Shown one piece after another: positions 8,995 to 15,921 of a stretch of DNA of 64,000 nt; within the stretch, counting starts at the first letter, position 1; each line of letters starts with the position of its first letter. The position numbers were made by a program, and so were the translations under genes. This stretch comes from DASXRU01 sp034665305 (GTDB taxonomy: Bacteria; Acidobacteriota; Blastocatellia; Pyrinomonadales; Pyrinomonadaceae). Where the stretch lies: NCBI GenBank assembly GCA_034665305.1, contig JAXDFZ010000025.1:1-64000 (forward strand), read 5' to 3'. Under the pieces are notes generated by a model. The model was not told the origin of the DNA and searched no databases. It was given only the letters and a program-made list of their open reading frames with translations.

Positions 8995-9082
8995 AGACCC
9001 TGGAGAAAGCACTCCCGCTCTTTCGTCACTGTTTCTCCAGAGATCGAAACCGGTGCCCTTCCCGCTAGTGGGGTCCTAATTC

Positions 9083-9154
9083 GTAGGGGCGTCACTCCGT
9101 GGGCGCCCCCTTCCTTGGGCCGAAAAGGGGGCGCCCACGGAGGGACGCCCCTAC
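9083..9154. repeat. Long GC-rich inverted repeat
   Basis: GTAGGGGCGTC-CTCCGTGGGCGCCCCC pairs with its complement GGGGGCGCCCACGGAG-GACGCCCCTAC across a short loop near 9110-9125. It sits in the 315-base gap 8995-9309, which otherwise shows only a promoter-like TGCTAAGAT at 9220-9228 ahead of the metalloprotease gene. No T-run follows, so it is a REP/MITE-like element rather than a clear intrinsic terminator. Confidence 0.8.
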
Positions 9155-9309
9155 AAATTTCCGCAAAGATAGAACACTACCGGTCCTGCTGAACGCAGAG
9201 CCCACGAAGTTTCGGGTTGTGCTAAGATGCGCCGCTTAGTGGCCCATTAACTGCGACCCTCCTGACGGGTCATCAATACCCAAGCGGTTTCCAAGTAGGG
9301 AAAGCCTCA

Positions 9310-12300
9310 ATGCCCACCCAAGATCGGCGCCCAAAAAGTAATATTCGCGCGGCGGCTTCGTACGAGTTGATCGTGAGGGTGGGAATTGCTTTGCTCTTTT
9401 GCTCGCTCCTGCTGGCAATCCCTCGGTCCGTATCGGCGCAGGCACGCTGGACTCCGGTAAATGGAAACAATGGCCGCTATCAAGCGTTTGTTGTCTCTGC
9501 CAACGAACGCGGAGAAATGGCCTGTCGCACCGCCACCTCGGAAGAACGTCGCAACGTCGCCGCGCGCAACGGTGGCGGGCCAATGCGAACGATTTATTCC
9601 GGAGCCCCACGCCGAAAGCAGATGCCTTATGGAACTGAGGCGTGGACTTCGGACGAGACCGCAGGTCTCGCGCTTCAGGTCTCAGCGGGGCTGCGCATCG
9701 TTTTGCATGGCACCACCCAACTGGAACAAAACGTGAACGCGCGGAACGCCTTCATCGTGGCTGCGAATCGTTGGGAAGCGATCATCTCGACTCCCATCAC
9801 AGTGGTCATAGACGTTGACTTCGGCCCCACGTTTTTCGGCACGCCCTATCCCGACGCGGGCATACTCGGTGCAACTGGTTTAGATTCAGTCGTAGGTCCA
9901 TATTCTGATTTGCGGCAAAGGTTGATCGATCGAGCTTCCACGTCAGCCGAGCAGCAACTCTACAACGCGTTGCCTGAGAACGTCGTGCCCGTGGAGTTTA
10001 AGGGCGCAACCAGCAATGTGAGCAATGTGGAACTCAGTGCGCCGAATGCCCGCGCACTCGGCATGGTGCCCGACATTTCAGATCCCAACTCGCTGGCGCT
10101 GGGGCAAGGTGACGCGGGAATCGGATTTAATTCGGCATACAACTTTGACTTCAGTCCCGACGAAGGCATATCCGGTAACCTGACAGATTTCGACTCAGTT
10201 GCCTCACATGAGATTGGGCACGCGCTGGGATTCATCTCGGACGCCGGAGGCGATGCGGCATCGCCGATGGCCGGGTGGGATCTGTTTCGCTTCCGGCCCG
10301 GAGCGGCCAGCCTGGCAACGTTTGCAACCGCGCCGCGCGTGATGTCGATCGGGGATAACCAGGTCTTCTTTGGAAACACAGTCAGCACCTTCGCGACCTT
10401 GGAGTTGGCACTCTCAACTGGTGGCCCCGATTCGATACCTGGCTTAGGCGACGGACGCCAGTCTAGTCATTGGAAGGACGACGATCTCTTTTCCACGCGT
10501 CCTTACATCGGCGTGATGGATCCGACCCTCGGTCGCGGCATGCGAAGGACCATTAGCGAAAACGACATCACCGCGATTGACTTGTTGGGATATTCGATTG
10601 GTGCGCCCGCGCCGCTGCGTCCACCTAACGACAACTTTATCAACGCGATTTTGCTCCAAACTAATTCAGGATCCGCGCCCGGCAGCACCGCGAATGCTAC
10701 CCGCGAAGCAGGCGAGCCTCTGCATGTTGGCTTCCTCGGAGACAAATCCGTTTGGTATTCGTGGGTGTCCGCCGTGAATGGCCAGATAACCATCGACACG
10801 TCGGGTAGCACCTTCGATACGACGCTCGCGGTTTACACCGGCTCTTCGCTGAATCAGTTAGTAAACATCGCCCAGAATGATGACATCGTAAACGGCACGA
10901 ACCGCGCCAGCCGGGTGCAGTTCAATATCACGGCAGGCGCGACCTATCGCATTGTCATTGACGGGTGGAACGGAGAATACGGCAATTACACACTGACCTG
11001 GAACGCAACGGGTGTGGTGCCAACACCCACACCCACTCCGACTCCCATACCGACGCCTACGCCCATACCGACGCCGACACCAACCCCGACGCCGCGGCCG
11101 CCGCCTCCGTGTCTGGATGATTTGTGGGTGCCCACCGCGACGAGCGGTCCGGCCCCGCGGCGGCAGCACTCAGCGGTCTGGACCGGGACTGAAATGATCA
11201 TTTGGGGAGGTCGGGACCAAAACGGTGACAGCATTAATACCGGCGCTCGCTACAATCCGAACACAAACACCTGGATTGCTATCAGCACCACGAATGCTCC
11301 GTTCGCGCGTTTTTATCACTCCGCAATCTGGACCGGCACAGAGATGATTATCTGGGGCGGCATCCGGGAGGCCGGCAAAACAATTAGCGGCGGCAGGTAC
11401 AATCCCACTACCGACAGTTGGACCGCGATGAGCCAGGTAAATGCGCCTGAGGCCCGTAACCTGCAAAGTACCGTTTGGACCGGCACCGAGATGATTGTTT
11501 GGGGCGGGCTCAGCAATTCTGACATGGTGAAAACGGGAGGCCGGTATAATCCCGCCACCGACACCTGGACTGCCACCAGCACAAGCAACGCGCCGCTCGC
11601 GCGTTTAGATCACACGGCAGTTTGGAGTGGTACTGAAATGATTATTTGGGGCGGATACGGCAATGCCGGCAATTCAGATACCGGGGGCCGGTATAATCCC
11701 AGCACGAACAGTTGGACGGCGACGAACACAACAAACGCACCAACAGCGCGTGGTACTCACACCGCTGTCTGGACCGGCAGCGAAATGATCATTTGGGGCG
11801 GCTATCAAAACGGCTTCCTTAATACCGGCGGCCGATATAGTCCTCTCACCGATAGTTGGCAGGCCACCAGCACGCTGAACGCTCCCGATGTACGGGCCCT
11901 GCATGTCGCAGTCTGGACGGGCCGCGAAATGATCGTTTGGGCGGGACAAGGTTTGAGCTTCAACAGCGGCGGGCGATACGACCCGAATAATAACACCTGG
12001 GTCGCGGTGTGCGAGCAGAACGCTGCGACGGGCCGAGTCTATACCACCGCCATCTGGACCGGCAGCGAGATGATCGCCTGGGGCGGAGACGACGGTACTT
12101 TCCATCGCGTGAACACGGGCGCGCGATACTCAATCCAGGGCACGCCCGGGCCCATCCAACTGCTGCTGGAAGCGTCAGGGCCATTGCCGGACCAAGCCAC
12201 TGCCTTGGATGCAATGTTATCTCTGAGAGATCCGTTTCCGGTTCTTAACAGCGCGAACCTCCTCTACCAGGGCCCCGATCGAAACACCCGCGTCGTTATA

Positions 12301-12534
12301 TTTGCTTCCAACCTGTTGCTGCTGCCGGGCGAACTCTCATCCTCGGTGCACGTCGTGCTAACCGATAGTAATAGTCAAACCTACGACCTGCTCGCAGAAG
12401 ACGTGAGGTCCGTTGCGAACTTTGTGCAGGTGACCTTCAGATTGCCCAACTCTCTCGCGGCCGGTAGCTGGACCGTAAAGATCGCGGCGCATGGACAAAT
12501 CAGCAACGCCGGCTCCATCAGAATAAGAGCTTAG
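9310..12534 (+). CDS. Secreted zinc metalloprotease with PPC-like and seven-kelch-repeat domains
   Basis: 1074 aa. A signal peptide ends near VSAQA at about residue 45. The protease domain covers roughly 60-435, with zinc motif HEIGHALGFISD (H300, E301, H304 and a following Asp), a metzincin-like HExxHxxGxxxD pattern. Next is a beta domain starting at PPNDNF and running to about 565, which resembles pre-peptidase C-terminal modules. A TPTPTP/IPTPTP linker covers 568-598. Then come seven kelch-like repeats of about 50 residues, each with TGTEMIIWGG and GGRYNP.TDSW signatures (about 604-950). A beta-sandwich of about 110 residues closes the protein. The function is presumably extracellular protein degradation or binding. 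Confidence 0.85.
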   Translation: MPTQDRRPKSNIRAAASYELIVRVGIALLFCSLLLAIPRSVSAQARWTPVNGNNGRYQAFVVSANERGEMACRTATSEERRNVAARNGGGPMRTIYSGAPRRKQMPYGTEAWTSDETAGLALQVSAGLRIVLHGTTQLEQNVNARNAFIVAANRWEAIISTPITVVIDVDFGPTFFGTPYPDAGILGATGLDSVVGPYSDLRQRLIDRASTSAEQQLYNALPENVVPVEFKGATSNVSNVELSAPNARALGMVPDISDPNSLALGQGDAGIGFNSAYNFDFSPDEGISGNLTDFDSVASHEIGHALGFISDAGGDAASPMAGWDLFRFRPGAASLATFATAPRVMSIGDNQVFFGNTVSTFATLELALSTGGPDSIPGLGDGRQSSHWKDDDLFSTRPYIGVMDPTLGRGMRRTISENDITAIDLLGYSIGAPAPLRPPNDNFINAILLQTNSGSAPGSTANATREAGEPLHVGFLGDKSVWYSWVSAVNGQITIDTSGSTFDTTLAVYTGSSLNQLVNIAQNDDIVNGTNRASRVQFNITAGATYRIVIDGWNGEYGNYTLTWNATGVVPTPTPTPTPIPTPTPIPTPTPTPTPRPPPPCLDDLWVPTATSGPAPRRQHSAVWTGTEMIIWGGRDQNGDSINTGARYNPNTNTWIAISTTNAPFARFYHSAIWTGTEMIIWGGIREAGKTISGGRYNPTTDSWTAMSQVNAPEARNLQSTVWTGTEMIVWGGLSNSDMVKTGGRYNPATDTWTATSTSNAPLARLDHTAVWSGTEMIIWGGYGNAGNSDTGGRYNPSTNSWTATNTTNAPTARGTHTAVWTGSEMIIWGGYQNGFLNTGGRYSPLTDSWQATSTLNAPDVRALHVAVWTGREMIVWAGQGLSFNSGGRYDPNNNTWVAVCEQNAATGRVYTTAIWTGSEMIAWGGDDGTFHRVNTGARYSIQGTPGPIQLLLEASGPLPDQATALDAMLSLRDPFPVLNSANLLYQGPDRNTRVVIFASNLLLLPGELSSSVHVVLTDSNSQTYDLLAEDVRSVANFVQVTFRLPNSLAAGSWTVKIAAHGQISNAGSIRIRA

Positions 12535-12540
12535 CTGCTG

Positions 12541-12650
12541 GTTTTGAACGATGGCGCGCTGACAGTCCTGCCTTCAGTCGTCCACAGTGACATTGACAGA
12601 CGAAAACTGATCATCGATGCCGGGAGCCATCGCCCTCTCGCAGGACCGTG
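12541..12650 (+). pseudogene. Remnant of a D-threonine-aldolase-like gene
   Basis: Translating this stretch gives ALTVLPSVVHSDIDRRKLII followed by DAG. The intact aldolase at 7876-8994 contains ALTVLASVVHRDRSRRKVII followed by DAG (near 8636-8703). The bases also agree through GCCCTCTCG..AGGACCG, with a one-base shift after the DAG codons. Similarity fades on both sides, so only about 35 codons survive. The fragment begins directly after the stop of the metalloprotease gene and runs towards a truncated attC-like site. Confidence 0.7.
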
Positions 12651-12695
12651 TTTCATTCAAGCATCGCCGGATCAGTCATGATGCGAAAGAGGCTC

Positions 12696-12721
12696 CCGCC
12701 GCGCGCGTCCAATGATTTGTT
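12696..12721 (-). other. Truncated attC-like recombination half-site
   Basis: On the minus strand this reads AACAAATCATTGGACGCG, then CGCGGCGG, 27 bases after the stop of the GyrI-like gene. It matches the outer half of the fuller attC-like site at 13244-13348 (AACAAATCGTTGGACGCG, then an AG insertion and CGCGGCGG). The expected complementary half is missing: the sequence beyond it is unrelated and leads into the aldolase remnant. It appears to be the broken end of a gene cassette. Confidence 0.5.
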
Positions 12722-12747
12722 CGGCGGCGCATCGATAGAACGCGGCT

Positions 12748-13212
12748 TTAACTCAACAGATAGACGACCTGCGTCTCAAGCTTCGCTTCGTCATCGGTCC
12801 AATCGCCATAGATTTCCCACGAACACGCGCCTAATGTGCGGCCGGTCGCCACGCACCACGAATTGATCGCTTCGTGTGCGGCTGCTAGTTTGCCATAGCT
12901 ACCGATATGCGTGGTCATGGCGACCTCGCCTGCAGGCGTCTCTGTGCAGACTACTTCGCCTGCGTCCTGAAAGGGTCGAATGACCTGCACGCCGAAGTCA
13001 ACTACGATCGCTGGTTCGCCATGCGCAGGGTGGTGATAAAGGAAGCAATTATGACCGTCGGTCCGCAGGCCTTCATGGCGACGGAGAAACTCCCAGACAA
13101 GATCAAGCGCCGGCTTCCATGCTCTTCCAACGTCTCCGATGAGCACACGCCCCCGCACTGCCGCGAGGAGTTGCGCACTGACGGTTTTTGTGACGACCTC
13201 ATAAGTTGTCAA
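12748..13212 (-). CDS. GyrI-like small-molecule-binding domain protein, probable gene cassette
   Basis: 154 aa single-domain protein of the GyrI-like (AraC-effector-binding/SOUL-like) family. Sequence features are the opening MTTYEVVTKTVSAQLLAAVRG, a central GEPAIVVDFGVQV strand, and the closing ACSWEIYGDWTDDEAKLETQ, where the Trp and acidic residues line the ligand pocket in relatives. There is no DNA-binding domain, so it is a free-standing binding or hydrolase-like module. The start is preceded on the minus strand by GGGGAAA. An attC-like site ends 32 bases upstream of the start and a truncated one begins 27 bases after the stop, the layout expected of an integron cassette. Confidence 0.8.
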   Translation of the reverse strand: MTTYEVVTKTVSAQLLAAVRGRVLIGDVGRAWKPALDLVWEFLRRHEGLRTDGHNCFLYHHPAHGEPAIVVDFGVQVIRPFQDAGEVVCTETPAGEVAMTTHIGSYGKLAAAHEAINSWCVATGRTLGACSWEIYGDWTDDEAKLETQVVYLLS

Positions 13213-13243
13213 AGGTTTCCCCTTTTTGCGTTCATTTGGCGAC

Positions 13244-13348
13244 GTCTGACGTTTGAGTTGACGCGGCGGCGCGAATCAAAGCAGCTTCCGCCGCATCAAG
13301 CCCGTTGAGAAACACCCCGCCGCGCTCGCGTCCAACGATTTGTTAGAT
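13244..13348 (-). other. attC-like integron recombination site
   Basis: On the minus strand the site opens with ATCTAAC (fits RYYYAAC) and AAATCGTTGGACGCGAGCG. It closes with CGCGTCAACTCAAACGTCAGAC, in which GTCAGAC is one base from GTTRRRY. The inner arms GTTGGACGCG and CGCGTCAAC pair with one unpaired base, as in known attC sites. The total is about 105 bp, within the 57-141 bp attC range. The middle (CGGCGGGG ... CCGCCGCG) extends the stem imperfectly. No integrase gene is in the window, so if genuine it is part of an integrase-less cassette array. Confidence 0.55.
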
Positions 13349-13419
13349 CCCGGCGACGGCACGAGTTTGATGGCGACACGGCAACGTCAGCAGAATCCCT
13401 TTGATCAGACTTACGGGCG

Positions 13420-13542
13420 TTAGCCTTTCTTCGATGGTTTATTGGCCGATTTGGGCCGAGGGGTACTTGGCTTGGGCTCTATCCTGATTGATGGTCTACC
13501 CCTTTTAACCCGAATAGGCGGTCTGCCTTTTTTGGTTGCCAT
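13420..13542 (-). CDS. 40-residue basic protein with GRP/IRIEP repeats
   Basis: 40 aa: MATKKGRPPIRVKRGRPS followed by IRIEPKPSTPRPKSANKP and SKKG. Two GRP cores flanked by Lys/Arg (KKGRPP, KRGRPS) look like AT-hook DNA-binding motifs. GRPPIRV and GRPSIRIEP are the same phrase as in the neighbouring 72-residue protein, which argues that both are real genes. The ribosome site is weak (GAAAGCGAG). It lies 75 bases after the upstream gene and 71 bases before the attC-like site, so it is the last gene of that unit. Function unknown. Confidence 0.55.
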   Translation of the reverse strand: MATKKGRPPIRVKRGRPSIRIEPKPSTPRPKSANKPSKKG

Positions 13543-13617
13543 ATATTGCTCGCTTTCTTACACGTTCTTCTGTGCCCTTAAGTCTTATCCGTTATGTTTC
13601 GTGAAGCAAATTCCTTC

Positions 13618-13836
13618 TCAGGCCGGTTCCGAAGGAATTGGATCACACGGCACCCGGATAGGAGGATCGATCCTAATAGTCGGACGATTAGTGGGAGTTT
13701 CTCGTGGTGGGGGCTCAATCCTGATTCCGGGCCGATTAGTCGGACCTTCATCGGGAGGTTCAATCCTAATCGGCGGTCTCCCTTTCCCTGTTATATCTTC
13801 CTCTGCTTCCCGACTCGAAGGTGTGGTAAATGACAT
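13618..13836 (-). CDS. 72-residue proline-rich protein with three RPxIRIxPP repeats
   Basis: The start at 13836 is set by AAGGAG eight bases upstream; an in-frame ATG at 13866 has no such site. Residues 1-17 are acidic and polar. Then three units follow: GRPPIRIEPPDEGPT, NRPGIRIEPPPRETPT and NRPTIRIDPPIRVP. The end is CDPIPSEPA, with a single Cys. No signal peptide or membrane segment is seen. The frame starts 13 bases after the stop of the 3-TM protein gene, so the two are co-translated. The opposite strand has a long open frame over this region, but it lacks a ribosome site and only mirrors the repeats. Function unknown. Confidence 0.65.
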   Translation of the reverse strand: MSFTTPSSREAEEDITGKGRPPIRIEPPDEGPTNRPGIRIEPPPRETPTNRPTIRIDPPIRVPCDPIPSEPA

Positions 13837-13849
13837 AGAGTTTTCTCCT

Positions 13850-14329
13850 TTACGAAACCGGAACATTCTTAAAGCAAAAAGCTATCAGGAATCCTATTCC
13901 AAACATCAGTGATAGGCCTGAGCATAAGTAGAGGGTGTAACCAAGATTGCTCCAAACGTTTTTGCTGTTGAGTGCTTTGATATTCTTCAGGGCATCTCCA
14001 ATGATGGCAATCTCCTTACGGAACGCCATGGCATTGACCACGAAATTCAATAACATCAGAAGTACTGCGACGGCGAAGAAAATCCAGGCTGTAGTTAGTA
14101 ATCCGGAAGCAGTCACAATTACCACGTCGGCGCCGGTAGGTCCTTTTACTTTGAAGAGGCCCACAAAGGCGACTGAAAAAGCCAGGAAAGATGCTGACAG
14201 CGTGAGAATTGCTTTCTCGTAGCTGTCGTAGCTAGCTTGCTCTCCCTTTGATAATTGTTCGCGTTCCTTTACGTAATCCGCGTAGTCCATTTTGGCTACC
14301 TGCTGGTAATGCTTTCTTCGTTTTTTCAT
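13850..14329 (-). CDS. Small three-helix membrane protein of unknown function
   Basis: 159 aa with a strong ribosome site (AGGAGA, six bases before the ATG). The N-terminal 35 residues are charged (KKRRKHY, then EREQLSKGEQ). They are followed by YEKAILTLSASFLAFSVAFV, a phrase typical of a loose family of small bacterial membrane proteins. Membrane segments lie at about 41-60, 78-103 and 130-154. A basic amphipathic loop, RKEIAIIGDALKNIK, lies between the second and third. The next two genes on the strand encode the IRIEP-repeat proteins and follow closely. Membrane proteins of this general build occur in defence and signalling modules, but nothing here proves such a role. Confidence 0.7.
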   Translation of the reverse strand: MKKRRKHYQQVAKMDYADYVKEREQLSKGEQASYDSYEKAILTLSASFLAFSVAFVGLFKVKGPTGADVVIVTASGLLTTAWIFFAVAVLLMLLNFVVNAMAFRKEIAIIGDALKNIKALNSKNVWSNLGYTLYLCSGLSLMFGIGFLIAFCFKNVPVS

Positions 14330-14377
14330 GCATTCTCCTATTCAGAACGAGGTCGGCTAGGCGCATGGCACCGCATC

Positions 14378-15790
14378 TTAGTCTCCAAACAGCCGGCGCG
14401 TAAACGGATTGATAAACTTCCGCTCCGGGTCGTGCTGGTTCCTCAGTTCTAGAAACCGATCGAAATGGGCGCCGTAGATCTCCTGGAGATGCGCCTGGTC
14501 GAGGGTTTCGCAGAATTTACCAAGGTGCGGCCTCGCTTTGATCTCCCTGATCATGTCCTCGGCCACTGCGTAATACTTTTCGAATCCGTGCGAGTCGTTG
14601 CAGATCAGATCGATCCAGCACCGGCGCGTGTCGCGTCCCGGGCCGATAAGCGCGAGGTCGTGTCCGGCCGGCGTAAAGCGGACCTCGAGCAAGGCGTAGG
14701 GTAAGTTGTTCTTCGGCTTAGCGAGATACATCGTCTCGAACTTCTTCAGAAAGAGCCGGCACATCGGGACAGCTTCCTCTTGCGGCACCGTAAATTCCTG
14801 TTCCTGATGCAGGTGATAGATGGTGCGGCTGTAAGCCTCGGCGCTTTCCAGCACGAGCGTTGTCATTTGTTTGAACCAGTAGACGATCGGGGACCATTTG
14901 TTCAGCGTCCCGGTATAGGCCATGAGATTACCTAACCACGCTGATACCAGGGCATCGGCTGAGATATTGATCCACTCGCGGAGGTCGCCGAGTACGGATT
15001 GAGGCTTATCCGTATGGTTCCATTTATTGATCTGGACCCTTCTGGTAAACGGGAAGATGTAAAGGCTCATGTGATCATTTTGCTGGATGACCTCTTCGAG
15101 ATGATCTTCCACCCACTGCAGATCTTCCATCTGACACTTCTGCTCAATATTAAAACGTTCGCGCGCTTGCACGGTCACTTCCGCGATGATCGCGACAGCG
15201 CCGATGCCGCCGATAGCCGCTCTGAAAAGGTCGTCTTCCGGTTTGACGACATGCACGTCCCCCTTGCCGTCGATCACCTTTAGGCTCACGACCATTTCGC
15301 TGACCCAGCCCCAGTCCTTTCCGGTCCCGTGCACGTCGGTAGCCAATATGCCGCCGATGCTTTGTGCGTTGTGCGAGGGAAGCGCCTTGAAGGCCCAACC
15401 GCGATCCAGGAGCAGCTGGATCACATCGCGCATCCTCGTTCCCGCGCGCACTGTCAATTGCTTCTTCTCTTTGTTTTCGCTGCCGGGGACAATGCCGGTG
15501 TAACTATCGAGCGAGATCAAGGCGTTATCCGATTCGACACCCGCGTTAAAAGAGTGTCCCGCGCCGAAGAAGCGGACCCTCGAAGAACGCGCAATGCAAT
15601 CTATGAGTTCCTGCTCGGTCGCAGGCCGAGCGTATTGTTGCGGCTTATAGCGAAACCGGTGCGCCCAGTTGTGGAAGAAGCCGCCCGTCACGCGGCCCTC
15701 AAGCCAGAGATACTTTCCGAAGGTCAGGCCATTGAGGATGATGTTGAGAGTGGTCTTCCACCCGCAAGAAAAATAGCTTCGCGATTGCAT
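14378..15790 (-). CDS. FAD-linked sugar-1,4-lactone oxidase family protein
   Basis: 470 aa of the L-gulonolactone/D-arabinono-1,4-lactone oxidase family. AGGAG lies nine bases before the start. The FAD-binding PCMH domain spans about residues 45-215, with VRFFGAGHSFN and the pyrophosphate-binding LPSHNAQSIGGILATDVHGTG. The C-terminal ALO domain runs from about 235 to 468. The family's substrate-site HWGK is here RPHLGK, a Trp-to-Leu change that may alter substrate preference. The protein ends with DPERKFINPFTRRLFG, the usual closing block. It lies downstream of the multihaem cytochrome on the same strand (gap 131 bases), so electrons from lactone or sugar oxidation could pass to that cytochrome; this is inference. 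Confidence 0.85.
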   Translation of the reverse strand: MQSRSYFSCGWKTTLNIILNGLTFGKYLWLEGRVTGGFFHNWAHRFRYKPQQYARPATEQELIDCIARSSRVRFFGAGHSFNAGVESDNALISLDSYTGIVPGSENKEKKQLTVRAGTRMRDVIQLLLDRGWAFKALPSHNAQSIGGILATDVHGTGKDWGWVSEMVVSLKVIDGKGDVHVVKPEDDLFRAAIGGIGAVAIIAEVTVQARERFNIEQKCQMEDLQWVEDHLEEVIQQNDHMSLYIFPFTRRVQINKWNHTDKPQSVLGDLREWINISADALVSAWLGNLMAYTGTLNKWSPIVYWFKQMTTLVLESAEAYSRTIYHLHQEQEFTVPQEEAVPMCRLFLKKFETMYLAKPKNNLPYALLEVRFTPAGHDLALIGPGRDTRRCWIDLICNDSHGFEKYYAVAEDMIREIKARPHLGKFCETLDQAHLQEIYGAHFDRFLELRNQHDPERKFINPFTRRLFGD

Positions 15791-15854
15791 GAGGATATCT
15801 CCTGCTAAGAGACTGTCAAAATTCTTCCTGACGATGCAGGTAAGTTCTCAGGGA

Positions 15855-15869
15855 TGCCCCAACGGGGCA
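15855..15869. repeat. Short REP-like hairpin between cytochrome and oxidase genes
   Basis: TGCCCC-AAC-GGGGCA is a perfect six-base stem with the same loop as the hairpin at 7670-7686. It lies in the 131-base gap between the two minus-strand genes and could stabilise or attenuate their shared transcript. Confidence 0.55.
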
Positions 15870-15921
15870 TTATGAAATCCCCATTTCACACGCATTTTGA
15901 CTTTTGAGGAAAAGCCTGACA

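Noticed and set aside
11020..11097. Dense CCAACACCCACACC-type repeat, possible CRISPR-like or satellite array
   Set aside because: It is a Thr-Pro linker coding region inside the metalloprotease; units are six bases and there are no spacers.
13442..13912. Plus-strand 156-residue open frame over the micro-protein region
   Set aside because: It has no ribosome site and its RxGGSILI repeats are only the mirror of the IRIEP repeats on the minus strand, where two frames have proper or plausible starts.
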